The notes under the pieces are model-generated. The model was given only the letters and a program-made list of their open reading frames with translations, was not told the DNA's origin and did no database searches. This document shows, piece after piece, positions 10,501 to 24,784 of a stretch of DNA of 64,000 nt. Where the stretch lies: NCBI GenBank assembly GCA_032622095.1, contig CP136066.1, positions 60,294,609 to 60,358,608 of the forward strand, read 5' to 3'. Each line of letters starts with the position of its first letter. Within the stretch, counting starts at the first letter, position 1. This DNA is from Siphonodentalium dalli. Its lineage: Eukaryota; Mollusca; Scaphopoda; Gadilida; Siphonodentaliidae. Made by a program: the position numbers and the translations under genes.

Positions 10501-13500
10501 TACAAACCGAACATTATCGCTAGTATGGCCCGATTTTAGGGCTCCAGGACACCACACACGCATAACCCACGAACATAACAGGCATGTCATTGTGGTCAAC
10601 ATATCATCCCTATTTACAATTTAACCCCACGCAGCTGGATTTCTAGAGCACGAGGTCAGCACGGGTCCCGACATATTCGTCGTGATTTCATATAAATTGG
10701 CATTTCTACCTAATTTCGAGGTACCAGGACACTCTACAGAGATAACCCTCCACATTAGTTGATTCATATGTGTAGACAGTGTGACCGCTGGTAGTGTAAA
10801 GCCGCCCCACGCAGTTGAAATTTGGTAAAAACAGGTCATCACGGACTTCAATACGTCTATGTACAAACCGAACATTATCGCTATTATGGCCCGTTTTTAG
10901 GGCTCCAGGACACCACACACGCATAACCCACGAACATATCAGGTATGTCATTGTGGTCAACACATCATCCCTATTTACAATTTAACCCCACGCAGCTGGA
11001 TTTCTAGAGCACGAGGTCAGCACGGGTCCCGACATATTGGCGTGATTTCATATAAATTGGCATTTCTACCTAATTTCGAGGTACCAGGACACTCTACAGA
11101 GATAACCCTCCACATTAGTTGATTCATATGTGTAGACAGTGTGACCGCTGGTAGTGTAAAGCCGCCCCACGCAGTTGAAATTTGGTAAAAACAGGTCATC
11201 ACGGACTTCAATACGTCTATGTACAAACCGAACATTATCGCTATTATGGCCCGTTTTTTTAGGGCTCCAGGACACCACACACGCATAACCCACGAACATA
11301 TCAGGCATGTCATTGTGGTCAACACATCATCCCTATTTACAATTTAACCCCACGCAGCTGGATTTCTAGAGCACGAGGTCAGCACGGGGTCCCGACATAT
11401 TCGTCGTGATTTCATATAAATTGGCATTTCTACCTAATTTAGAGGTACCAGGACACTCTACAGAGATAACCCTCCACATTAGTTGATTCATATGTGTAGA
11501 CAGTGTGACCGCTGGTAGTGTAAAGCCGCCCCACGCAGTTGAAATTTGATAAAAACAGGTCATCACGGACTTCAATACGTCTATGTACAAACCAAACATT
11601 ATCGCTAGTATGGCCCGTTTTTAGGGCGCCAGGACACCACACAGCCATAACCCACGAACATAACAGGCATGTCATTGTGGTCAACACATCATCCCTATTT
11701 ACAATTTAACCCCACGCAGCTGGATTTCTAGAGCACGAGGTCAGCACGGGTCCCGACATATTCGTCGTGATTTCATATAAATTGGCATTTCTACCTAATT
11801 TCGAGGTACCAGGACACTCTACAGAGATAACCCTCCACATTAGTTGTTTCATATGTGTAGACAGTGTGACCGCTGGTAGTGTAAAGCCGCCCCATGCAGT
11901 TGAAATTTGGTAAAAACAGGTCATCACGGACTTCAATACGTCTATGTACAAACCGAACATTATCGCTATTATGGCCCGTTTTTAGGGCTCCAGGACACCA
12001 CACACGCATAACCCACGAACATATCAGGCATGTCATTGTGGTCAACACATCATCCCTATTTACAATTTAACCCCACGCAGCTGGATTTCTAGAGCACGAG
12101 GTCAGCACGGGTCCCGACATATTCGTCGTGATTTCATATAAATTGGCATTTCTACCTAATTTCGAGGTACCAGGACACTCTACAGAGATAACCCTCCACA
12201 TTAGTTGATGCATATGTGTAGAGAGTGTGACCGCTGGTAGTGGAAAACCACCCCACGCAGTTGAAATTTGGTAAAAACAGGTCATCACGGACTTCAATAC
12301 GTCTATGTACAACCCGAACATTATCGCTATTATGGCTCGTTTTTAGGGCTTCAGGACACCACACACGCATAACCCACGAACATATCAGGCATGTCATTGT
12401 GGTCAACACATCATCCCTATTTACAATTTAACCCCACGCAGCTGGATTTCTAGAGCACGAGGTCAGCACGGGTCCCGACATATTCGTCGTGATTTCATAT
12501 AAATTGGCATTTCTACCTAATTTCGAGGTACCAGGACACTCTACAGAGATAACCCTCCACATTAGTTGATTCATATGTGTAGACAGTGTGACCGCTGGTA
12601 GTGTAAAGCCGCCCCACGCAGTTGAAATTTGGTAAAAACAGGTCATCACGGACTTCAATACGTCTATGTACAAACCGAACATTATCGCTAGTATGGCCCG
12701 TTTTTAGGGCTCCAGACACCACACACGCATAACCCACGAACATAACAGCGATGTCATTGTGGTCAACACATCATCCCTATTTACAATTTAACCCCACGCA
12801 GCTGGATTTCTAGAGCACGAGGTCAGCACGGGTCCCGACATATCGTCGTGATTTCATATAAATTGGCATTTCTACCTAATTTCGAGGTACCAGGACACTC
12901 TACAGAGATAACCCTCCACATTAGTTGATTCATATGTGTAGACAGTGTGACCGCTGGTAGTGTAAAGCCGCCCCACGCAGTTGAAATTTGGTAAAAACAG
13001 TCATCACGGACTTCAATACGTCTATGTACAAACCGAACATTATCGCTATTATGGCCCGTTTTTAGGGCTCCAGGACACCACACACGCATAACCCACGAAC
13101 ATAACAGGCATGTCATTGTGGTCAACACATCATCCCTATTTACAATTTAACCCCACGCAGCTGGATTTCTAGAGCACGAGGTCAGCACGGGGTCCGACAT
13201 ATTCGTCGTGATTTCATATAAATTGGCATTTCTACCTAATTTCGAGGTACCAGGACACTCTACAGAGATAACCCTCCACATTAGTTGATTCATATGTGTA
13301 GACAGTGTGACCGCTGGTAGTGTAAAGCCGCCCCACGCAGTTGAAATTTGGTAAAAACAGGTCATCACGGACTTCAATACGTCTATGTACAAACCGAACA
13401 TTATCGCTATTATGGCCCGTTTTTAGGGCTCCAGGACACCACACACGCATAACCCACGAACATAACAGGCATGTCATTGTGGTCAACACATCATCCCTAT

Positions 13501-16500
13501 TTACAATTTAACCCCACGCAGCTGGATTTCTAGAGCACGAGGTCAGCACGGGTCCCGACATATTCGTCGTGATTTCATATAAATTGGCATTTCTACCTAA
13601 TTTCGAGGTACCAGGACACTATACAGAGATAACCCTCCACATTAGTTGATTCATATGTGTAGACAGTGTGACCGCTGGTAGTGTAAAGCCGCCCCACGCA
13701 GTTGAAATTTGGTAAAAACAGGTCATCGCGGACTTCAATACGTCTATGTACAAACCGAACATTATCGCTATTATGGCCCGTTTTTAGGGCTCCAGGACAC
13801 CACACACGCATAACCCACGAACATATCAGCATGTCATTGTGGTCAACACATCATCCCTATTTACAATTTAACCCCACGCAGCTAGATTTCTAGAGCACGA
13901 GGTCAGCACGGGTCCCGACATATTCGTCGTGATTTCATATAAATTGGCATTTCTACCTAATTTCGAGGGTACCAGGACACTCTACAGAGATATCCCTCCA
14001 CATTAGTTGATTCATATGTGTAGAGAGTGTGACCGCTGGTAGTGGAAAACCACCCCACGCAGTTGAAATTTGGTAAAAACAGGTCATCACGGACTTCAAT
14101 ACGTCTATGTACAAACCGAACATTATCGCTAGTATGGCCCGTTTTTAGGGCTCCAGGACACCACACCACGCATAACCCACGAACATAACAGGCATGTCAT
14201 TGTGGTCAACACATCATCCCTATTTACAATTTAACCCCACGCAGCTGGATTTCTAGAGCACGAGGTCAGCACGGGTCCCGACATATTCGTCGTGATTTCA
14301 TATAAATTGGCATTTCTACCTAATTTCGAGGGTACCAGGACACTCTACAGAGATAACCCTCCACATTAGTTGATTCATATGTGTAGACAGTGTGACCGCT
14401 GGTAGTGTAAAGCCGCCCCACGCAGTTGAAATTTGGTAAAAACAGGTCATCACGGACTTCAATACGTCTATGTACAAACCGAACATTATCGCTATTATGG
14501 CCCGTTTTTAGGGCTCCAGGACACCACACACGCATAACCCACGAACATATCAGGCATGTCCTTGTGGTCAACACATCATCCCTATTTACAATTTAACCCC
14601 ACGCAGCTAGATTTCTAGAGCACGAGGTCAGCACGGGTCCCGACATATTCGTCGTGATTTCATATAAATTGGCATTTCTACCTAATTTCGAGGTACCAGG
14701 ACACTCTACAGAGATATCCCTCCACATTAGTTGATGCATATGTGTAGAGAGTGTGACCGCTGGTAGTGGAAAACCACCCCACGCAGTTGAAATTTGGTAA
14801 AAACAGGTCATCACGGACTTCAATACGTCTATGTACAAACCGAACATTATCGCTAGTATGGCCCGTTTTTTAGGGCTCCAGGACACCACACACGCATAAC
14901 CCACGAACATAACAGGCATGTCATTGTGGTCAACACATCATCCCTATTTACAATTTAACCCCACGCAGCTGGATTTCTAGAGCACGAGGTCAGCACGGGT
15001 CCCGACATATTCGTCGTGATTTCATATAAATTGGCATTTCTACCTAATTTCGAGGTACCAGGACACTCTACAGAGATATCCCTCCAATTAGTTGATGCAT
15101 ATGTGTAGAGAGTGTGACCGCTGGTAGTGGAAAACCACCCCACGCAGTTGAAATTTGGTAAAAACAGGTCATCACGGACTTCAATACGTCTATGTACAAA
15201 CCGAACATTATCGCTAGTATGGCCGTTTTTAGGGCTCCAGGACACCACACACGCATAACCCACGAACATAACAGGCATGTCATTGTGGTCAACATATCAT
15301 CCCTATTTACAATTTAACCCCACGCAGCTGGATTTCTTGAGCACGAGGTCAGCACGGGTCCCGACATATTCGTCGTGATTTCATATAAATTGGCATTTCT
15401 ACCTAATTTCGAGGTACCAGGACACTCTACAGAGATAACCCTCCACATTAGTTGATTCATATGTGTAGACAGTGTGACCGCTGGTAGTGTAAAGCCGCCC
15501 ACGCAGTTGAAATTTGGTAAAAACAGGTCATCACGGACTTCAATACGTCTATGTACAAACCGAACATTATCGCTATTATGGCCCGTTTTTAGGGCTCCAG
15601 GACACCACACACGCATAACCCACGAACATATCAGGTATGTCATTGTGGTCAACACATCATCCCTATTTACAATTTAACCCCACGCAGCTGGATTTCTAGA
15701 GCACGAGGTCAGCACGGGTCCCGACATATTCGTCGTGATTTCATATAAATTGGCATTTCTACCTAATTTCGAGGGTACCAGGACACTCTACAGAGATAAC
15801 CCTCCACATTAGTTGATTCATATGTGTAGACAGTGTGACCGCTGGTAGTGTAAAGCCGCCCCACGCAGTTGAAATTTGGTAAAAACAGGTCATCACGGAC
15901 TTCAATACGTCTATGTACAAACCGAACATTATCGCTATTATGGCCGTTTTTAGGGCTCCAGAACACCACACACGCATAACCCACGAACATATCAGGCATG
16001 TCATTGTGGTCAACACATCATCCCTATTTACAATTTAACCCCACGCAGCTGGATTTCTAGAGCACGAGGTCAGCACGGGGTCCCGACATATTCGTCGTGA
16101 TTTCATATAAATTGGCATTTCTACCTAATTTCGAGGTACCAGGACACTCTACAGAGATAACCCTCCACATTAGTTGATTCATATGTGTAGACAGTGTGAC
16201 CGCTGGTAGTGTAAAGCCGCCCCACGCAGTGAAATTTGGTAAAAACAGGTCATCACGGACTTCAATAAGTCTATGTACAAACCGAACATTATCGCTATTA
16301 TGGCCGTTTTTTAGGGCTCCAGGACATTAGGGCTCCAGGGACACCACACACGCATAACCCACGAACATATCAGGCCATGTCATTGTGGTCAAACACATCA
16401 TCCCTATTTACAATTTAACCCCACGCAGCTGGATTTCTAGAGCACGAGGTCAGCACGGGTCCCGACATATTCGTCGTGATTTCATATAAATTGGCATTTC

Positions 16501-19500
16501 TACCTAATTTCGAGGTACCAGGACACTCTACAGAGATATCCCTCCACATTAGTTGATGCATATGTGTAGAGAGTGTGCCGCTGGTAGTGGAAAACCACCC
16601 CACGCAGTTGAAATTTGGTAAAAAACAGGTCATCACGGACTTCAATACGTCTATGTACAAACCGAACATTATCGCTATTATGGCCCGTTTTTAGGGCTCC
16701 AGGACACCACACACGCATAACCCACGAACATATTCAGGCATGTCATTGTGGTCAACACATCATCCCTATTTACAAATTTAACCCCACGCAGCTGGATTTA
16801 TAGAGCACGAGGTCAGCACGGGTCCCGATATATTCGTCGTGATTTCATATAAATTGGCATTTCTACCTAATTTCGAGGTACCAGGACACTCTACAGAGAT
16901 AACCCTCCACATTAGTTGATTCATATGTGTAGACAGTGTGACCGCTGGTAGTGTAAAGCCGCCCCACGCAGTTGAAATTTGGTAAAAACAGGTCATCACG
17001 GACTTCAATACGTCTATGTACAAACCGAACATTATCGCTAATATGGCCCGTTTTTAGGGCTCCAGGACACCACACACGCATAACCCACGAACATATCAGG
17101 TATGTCATTGTGGTCAACACATCATCCCTAATTACAATTTAACCCCACGCAGCTGGATTTCTAGAGCACGAGGTCAGCACGGGTCCCGACATATTGGTCG
17201 TGATTTCATATAAATTGGCATTTCTACCTAATTTCGAGGTACCAGGACACTCTACAGAGATAACCCTCCACATTAGTTGATTCATAATGTGTAGACAGTG
17301 TGACCGCTGGTAGTGTAAAGCCGCCCCACGCAGTTGAAATTTGGTAAAAACAGGTCATCACGGACTTCAATAGTCTATGTACAAACCGAACATTATCGCT
17401 ATTATGGCCCGTTTTTAGGGCTCCAGGGACACCACACACGCATAACCCACGAACATATCAGGCATGTCATTGTGGTCAAACACATCATCCCTATTTACAA
17501 TTTAACCCCACGCAGCTGGATTTCTAGAGCACGAGGTCAGCACGGGTCCCCGACATATTCGTCGTGATTTTCATATAAATTGGCATTTTCTACCTAATTT
17601 CGAGGTACCAGGACACTCTACAGAGATAACCCTCCACATTAGTTGATTCATATGTGTAGACAGTGTGACCGCTGGTAGTGTAAAGCCGCCCCACGCAGTT
17701 GAAATTTGGTAAAAACAGGTCATCACGGACTTCAATACGTCTATGTACAAAACCGAACATTATCGCTAGTATGGCCCGTTTTTAGGGCTCCAGGGACACC
17801 ACACACGCATAACCCACGAACATAACAGGCATGTCATTGTGGTCAACACATCATCCCTATTTACAATTTAAACCCACGCAGCTGGATTTCTAGAGCACGA
17901 GGTCAGCACGGGTCCCGACATATTGGTCGTGATTTTCATATAAATTGGCATTTCTACCTAATTTCGAGGTACCAGGACACTCTACAGAGATAACCCTCCA
18001 CATTAGTTGATTCATATGTGTAGACATTGTGACCGCTGGTAGTGTAAAGCCGCCCCACGCAGTTGAAATTTGGTAAAAAACATGTCATCACGGACTTCAA
18101 TACGTCTATGTACAAATCGAACATTATCGCTATTATGGCCCGTTTTTTAGGGCTCCAGGACACCACACACGCATAACCCACGAACATATCAGGCATGTCA
18201 TTGTGGTCAACACATCATCCCTATTTACAATTTAACCCCACGCAGCTGGATTTATAGAGCACGAGGTCAGCACGGGTCCCGATATATTCGTCGTGATTTC
18301 ATATAAATTGGCATTTCTACCTAATTTCGAGGTACCAGGACACTCTACAGAGATAACCCTCCACATTAGTTGATTCATATGTGTAGACAGTGTGACCGCT
18401 GGTAGTGTAAAGCCGCCCCACGCAAGTTGAAATTTGGTAAAAAACAGGTCATCACGGGACTTCAATACGTCTATGTACAAACCGAACATTATCGCTATTA
18501 TGGCCCGTTTTTTAGGGCTCCAGGACACCACACACGCATAACCCACGAACATATCAGGTATGTCATTGTGGTCAACACATCATCCCTAATTACAATTTAA
18601 CCCCACGCAGCTGGATTTCTAGAGCACGAGGTCAGCACGGGTCCCGACATATTGGTCGTGATTTCATATAAATTGGCATTTCTACCTAATTTCGAGGTAC
18701 CAGGACACTCTATAGAGATAACCCTCCACATTAGTTGATTCATATGTGTAGACAGTGTGACCGCTGGTAGTGTAAAGCCGCCCCACGCAGTTGAAATTTG
18801 GTAAAAACAGGTCATCACGGACTTCAATACGTCTATGTACAAACCGAAACATTATCGCTATTATGGCCCGTTTTTTAGGGCTCCAGGACACCACACACGC
18901 ATAACCCACGAACATATCAGGCATGTCATTGTGGTCAACACATCATCCCTATTTACAATTTAACCCCACGCAGCTGGATTTTCTAGAGCACGAGGTCAGC
19001 ACGGGTCCCGACATATTCGTCGTGATTTCATATAAATTGGCATTTCTACCTAATTTCGAGGTACCAGGACACTCTACAGAGATAACCCTCCACATTAGTT
19101 GATTCATATGTGTAGACAGTGTGACCGCTGGTAGTGTAAAGCCGCCCCACGCAGTTGAAATTTGGTAAAAACAGGTCATCACGGACTTCAATACGTCTAT
19201 GTACAAACCGAACATTATCGCTATTATGGCCCGTTTTTTAGGGCTCCAGGACACCACACACGCATAACCCACGAACATATCAGGCATGTCATTGTGGTCA
19301 ACACATCATCCCTATTTACAATTTAACCCCACGCAGCTGGATTTCTAGAGCACGAGGTCAGCACGGGTCCCGACATATTCGTCGTGATTTCATATAAATT
19401 GGCATTTCTACCTAATTTTCGAGGTACCAGGACACTCTACAGAGATATCCCTCCACATTAGTTGATGCATATGTGTAGAGAGTGTGACCGCTGGTAGTGG

Positions 19501-22500
19501 AAAAACCACCCCCACGCAGTTGAAATTTGGTAAAAACAGGTCATCACGGACTGCAATACGTCTATGTACAAACCGAACATTATCGCTAGTATGGCCCGAT
19601 TTTAGGGCTCCAGGACACCACACACGCATAACCCACGAACATAACAGGCATGTCATTGTGGTCAACATATCATCCCTATTTACAATTTAACCCCACGCAG
19701 CTGGATTTCTAGAGCACGAGGTCAGCACGGGTCCCGACATATTCGTCGTGATTTCATATAAATTGGCATTTTCTACCTAATTTCGAGGTACCAGGACACT
19801 CTACAGAGATAACCCTCCACATTAGTTGATTCAATATGTGTAGACAGTGTGACCGCTGGTAGTGTAAAGCCGCCCCACGCAGTTGAAATTTGGTAAAAAA
19901 CAGGTCATCACGGACTTCAATACGTCTATGTACAAACCGAACATTATCGCTATTATGGCCCGTATTTAGGCTCCAGGACACCACACACGCATAACCCACG
20001 AACATATCAGGTATGTCATTGTGGTCAACACATCATCCCTATTTACAATTTAACCCCACGCAGCTGGATTTCTAGAGCACGAGGTCAGCACGGGTCCCGA
20101 CATATTGGTCGTGATTTCATATAAATTGGCATTTCTACCTAATTTCGAGGTACCAGGACACTCTACAGAGATAACCCTCCACATTAGTTGATTCATATGT
20201 GTAGGACAGTGTGACCGCTGGTAGTGTAAAGCCGCCCCACGCAGTTGAAATTTGGTAAAAAACAGGTCATCACGGACTTCAATACGTCTATGTACAAACC
20301 GAACATTATCGCTATTATGGGCCCGTTTTTAGGGCTCCAGGACACCACACACGCATAACCCACGAACATATCAGGCATGTCATTGTGGTCAACACATCAT
20401 CCCTATTTACAATTTAAACCCCACGCAGCTGGATTTCTAGAGCACGAGGTCAGCACGGGTCCCGACATATTCGTCGTGATTTCATATAAATTGGCATTTC
20501 TACCTAATTTCGAGGTACCAGGACACTCTACAGAGATTAACCCTCCACAATTAGTTGATTCATATGTGTAGACAGTGTGACCGCTGGTAGTGTAAAGCCG
20601 CCCCACGCAGTTGAAATTTGGTAAAAAACAGGTCATCACGGACTTCAATACGTCTATGTACAAACCAAACATTATCGCTAGTATGGCCCGTTTTTAGGGC
20701 GCCAGGACACCACACACGCATAACCCACGAACATAACAGGCATGTCATTGTGGTCAACACATCATCCCTATTTACAATTTAACCCCACGCAGCTGGATTT
20801 CTAGAGCACGAGGTCAGCACGGGTCCCGACATATTCGTCGTGATTTCATATAAATTGGCATTTCTACCTAATTTCGAGGTACCAGGACACTCTACAGAGA
20901 TAACCCTCCACATTAGTTGTTTCATATGTGTAGACAGTGTGACCGCTGGTAGTGTAAAGCCGCCCCATGCAGTTGAAATTTGGTAAAAACAGGTCATCAC
21001 GGACTTCAATACGTCTATGTACAAACCGAACATTATCGCTATTATGGCCCGTTTTTAGGGCTCCAGGGACACCACACACGCATAACCCACGAACATATCA
21101 GGCATGTCATTGTGGTCAACACATCATCCCTATTTACAATTTAACCCCACGCAGCTGGATTTATAGAGCACGAGGTCAGCACGGGTCCCGATATATTCGT
21201 CGTGATTTCATATAAATTGGCATTTCTACCTAATTTCGAGGTACCAGGACACTCTACAGAGATAACCCTCCACATTAGTTGATTTCATATGTGTAGACAG
21301 TGTGACCGCTGGTAGTGTAAAGCCGCCCCACGCAGTTGAAATTTGGTAAAAACAGGTCATCACGGACTTCAATACGTCTATGTACAAACCGAACATTATC
21401 GCTATTATGGCCCGTTTTTAGGGCTCCAGGACACCACACACGCATAACCCACGAACATATCAGGTATGTCATTGTGGTCAACACATCATCCCTAATTACA
21501 ATTTAACCCCACGCAGCTGGATTTCTAGAGCACGAGGTCAGCACGGGTCCCGACATATTGGTCGTGATTTTCATATAAATTGGCATTTCTACCTAATTTC
21601 GAGGTACCAGGACACTCTATAGAGATAACCCTCCACATTAGTTGATTCATATGTGTAGACAGTGTGACCGCTGGTAGTGTAAAGCCGCCCCACGCAGTTG
21701 AAATTTGGTAAAAACAGGTCATCACGGACTTCAATACGTCTATGTACAAACCGAACATTATCGCTATTATGGCCCGTTGTTTAGGGCTCCCAGGACACCA
21801 CACACGCATAACCCACGAACATATCAGGCATGTCATTGTGGTCAACACATCATCCCTATTTACAATTTAACCCCACGCAGCTGGATTTCTAGAGCACGAG
21901 GTCAGCACGGGTCCCGACATATTCGTCGTGATTTCATATAAATTGGCATTTCTACCTAATTTCGAGGTACAAGGACACTCTACAGAGATAACCCCTCCAC
22001 ATTAGTTGATTCATATGTGTAGACAGTGTGACCGCTGGTAGTGTAAAGCCGCCCCACGCAGTTGAAATTTGGTAAAAAACAGGTCATCACGGACTTCAAT
22101 ACGTCTATGTACAAAACCGAACATTATCGCTATTATGGCCCGTTTTTAGGGGCTCCAGGACACCACACACGCATAACCCACGAACATATCAGGCATGTCA
22201 TTGTGGTCAACACATCATCCCTATTTACAATTTTAACCCCACGCAGCTGGATTTCTAGAGCACGAGGTCAGCACGGGGTCCCGACATATTCGTCGTGATT
22301 TCATATAAATTGGCATTTCTACCTAATTTCGAGGGTACCAGGGACACTCTACAGAGATATCCCCTCCACATTAGTTGATGCATATGTGTAGAGAGTGTGA
22401 CCGCTGGTAGTGGAAAAACCACCCCACGCAGTTGAAATTTGGTAAAAACAGGTCATCACGGACTGCAATACGTCTATGTACAAACCGAAACATTATCGCT

Positions 22501-23170
22501 AGTATGGCCCGATTTTAGGGCTCCAGGACACCACACACGCATAACCCACGAACATAACAGGCATGTCATTGTGGTCAACATATCATCCCTATTTACAATT
22601 TAACCCCACGCAGCTGGATTTCTAGAGCACGAGGTCAGCACGGGTCCCGACATATTCGTCGTGATTTCATATAAATTGGCATTTCTACCTAATTTCGAGG
22701 TACCAGGGACACTCTACAGAGATAACCCTCCACATTAGTTGATTCATATGTGTAGACAGTGTGACCGCTGGTAGTGTAAAAGCCGCCCCCACGCAGTTGA
22801 AATTTGGTAAAAACAGGTCATCACGGACTTCAATACGTCTATGTACAAACCGAACATTATCGCTATTATGGCCCGTATTTAGGGCTCCAGGACACCACAC
22901 ACGCATAACCCACGAACATATCAGGTATGTCATTGTGGTCAACACATCATCCCTATTTACAATTTAACCCCACGCAGCTGGATTTCTAGAGCACGAGGTC
23001 AGCACGGGTTCCCGACATATTGGTCGTGATTTCATATAAATTGGCATTTCTACCTAATTTCGAGGTACCAGGACACTCTACAGAGATAACCCTCCACATT
23101 AGTTGATTCATATGTGTAGACAGTGTGACCGCTGGTAGTGTAAAGCCGCCCCACGCAGTTGAAATTTGGT
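7500..23170. repeat. Satellite array, ~361-bp monomer, about 43 copies
   Basis: The same ~361-bp sequence repeats head-to-tail for 15.7 kb. Each monomer contains agcacgaggtcagcacgg, taaattggcatttctacc, caggtcatcacggacttc and aaccgaacattatcgct. Two subtypes exist. Type A has gttgatgcat, agagagtgtg and tggaaaaccacc; type B has gttgattcat, agacagtgtg and tgtaaagccgcc. From about 8230 to 10800 the types alternate A-B, giving a ~722-bp dimer; elsewhere B runs dominate. Conserved open frames of 80-85 codons occur on the minus strand in most monomers. However, they overlap each other in different frames, and 361 is not a multiple of three, so I treat them as non-coding. The array enters an assembly gap, so its true length is unknown. 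Confidence 0.97.
18248..23020. repeat. Higher-order repeat within the satellite, ~2.91 kb (8 monomers)
   Basis: Rare monomer variants recur in the same order at a fixed offset. The variant ggatttatagagc occurs at 18248 and 21157, and ctctatagagat near 18706 and 21614. The variant gactgcaatacg occurs at 19549 and 22461, followed about 460 bp later by caggtatgtc in both places, then by gacatattggtcg. The offset is 2.91 kb, or eight monomers. An older related block at 10483-11900 has the same variant order at an offset of about 9.07 kb. Confidence 0.8.
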
Positions 23171-23270
23171 NNNNNNNNNNNNNNNNNNNNNNNNNNNNNN
23201 NNNNNNNNNNNNNNNNNNNNNNNNNNNNNNNNNNNNNNNNNNNNNNNNNNNNNNNNNNNNNNNNNNNNNN
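23171..23270. other. Assembly gap (100 N)
   Basis: Exactly 100 unknown bases, a conventional placeholder for a gap of unknown size. It separates the 361-bp satellite from the next repeat family, so the adjacency of the two is not proven. Confidence 1.
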
Positions 23271-23890
23271 CACGTGCCCGTGGAAACAATATCTCGTCGT
23301 TATAACGTAGTGACATACCCCACGAGGTCAACCTACAAAATGGTACTTGCTCGCTCGACTCCGGCCGGCGTTATTAACCCCTCAAAATCCGATAAAATGG
23401 TATATAGACAAAAAGAACATTGGGACCGCCCGGGACCGCCCTGGTGGCCCCACGTGACCGTGGACACAATATATCGACGTTATAACGTAGCGACATACCC
23501 CACGATATCAACCTAGAAAATGTTACTCGCTCGCTCGACTCCGGTCGGTGTTATTAACCCCTAAAAATCCGATAAAATGGTATATAAACAAAAAGAACAT
23601 TGGGACCGCCCGGGACCGCCCGGGAGGCCCCATGGGCCCGTGGACACTATATCTCGACATTATAACGTAGCGACATACCCCACGAGGTCAACCTACAATA
23701 TGGTACTCGCTCGCTCGACTCCGGTCGGTGTTATTAACCCCTCAAAATCCAATAAAATGGTATATAAACAAAAAGAACATTGGGACCGCCCGGGTGGCCC
23801 CACGTGCCCCTGAACACAATATCTCGACGTTATAACGTAGCGACATACCCCACGAGGTCAACCTAGAAAATCTTACTCGCTCACTCGCAA
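23271..23890 (+). repeat. ~170-180-bp tandem repeat, left array (forward orientation)
   Basis: Three to four units, marked by the palindrome cgttataacg at about 23298, 23479, 23657 and 23828. Each unit also contains catacccc-acgaggtcaacc, ctcgctcgctcgactccgg, aaagaacattgggaccgccc and a GC-rich cgggaccgcccgg box. The left end is cut by the gap. The same family occurs in reverse orientation at 26795-28500. Confidence 0.93.
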
Positions 23891-24784
23891 AATACCGTAT
23901 CACCATAAATATTCGGCTCTACATGATCGTAAATATCGCAATTTTCTTGAATGTTTTCAATAAAAATTAATAACTTTACACCTATAATGTTTATATTTTG
24001 ACACGAGCGGGTGTAATTGTGTTGATTTCGACAGCAACTGCTTGTCTGAATAGAGCCATTGAATGATGCTTTAATCTCAGCCATTTTTACATGGAACATG
24101 AGCGGCAGATGTTTGAATGTGTTGATATCAATTAGCAGTAAAACGGTATCGCAATTGTTATATTGTATACATTAACCACTTCACAATAATCAGAAGACAT
24201 ATTGGCGGATTTAAACCGAAACTGTGTTTTCATAACACTTGGGGGAGACGAACAGGTAATCTCGTGACAACAGCGGAGATTTGCGATGAGGTTTCCGTGT
24301 TTTTATTGCAATCGAAAATGGTCGTAATCCCAAAATCTTCTTGGTGCTAGACAATAACGATCAAGATGACGAAGAGAGTATTTGTGATATTGGAAACCCG
24401 TGTACTTAATTTGCTTACCGACCATCACACGATATTACGTTATGGGGTAGATTATATATAATCGTGTGTGAATTAAAAATAAAATATAATTTTAAATATC
24501 TTAAAATCATGCGACCACGTATTCGATTCACGCTTCCATCCATGGTGCTGTATCCGTGTTCCGTCTGCTCTACTGAAGCTGAAGGTGAGTCAATATATTT
24601 TATATGACCATATTACATATTATATATTTTCTTTATTTGCTCCACATATGGAGAGTATGATGACCTCCATCACCGGGAATAATGTTTTCAGTCCTTGCCC
24701 AAAAGGTCGTGGGTTGGGTTGCAATATGGGGAGGTACTTTGACCATGCAGGAAAATCATATTATACATGTCCAGTTGACATCAG
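23886..24784. other. Spacer DNA, no firm gene
   Basis: No known gene or repeat is recognised. An ATG at 24509 opens 25 codons that end at a strong 5' splice-site-like sequence (gaag|gtgagt, exon end 24584). This could be a first coding exon, but no partner exon can be established. Confidence 0.4.

Noticed and set aside
8100-23000. Recurring 80-110-codon ORFs in the 361-bp array (for example MLTTMTC... and MFGLYIDV...)
   Set aside because: They overlap in two frames of the same monomer, the monomer length is not a multiple of three, and conservation is explained by array homogenisation.
7500-23170. CRISPR array
   Set aside because: The repeats are ~361 bp and contiguous, with no unique spacers, and the DNA is eukaryotic.
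22986-23516. ORFs crossing the N gap
   Set aside because: They include about 34 undefined codons and join two unrelated repeat families across a gap of unknown size.
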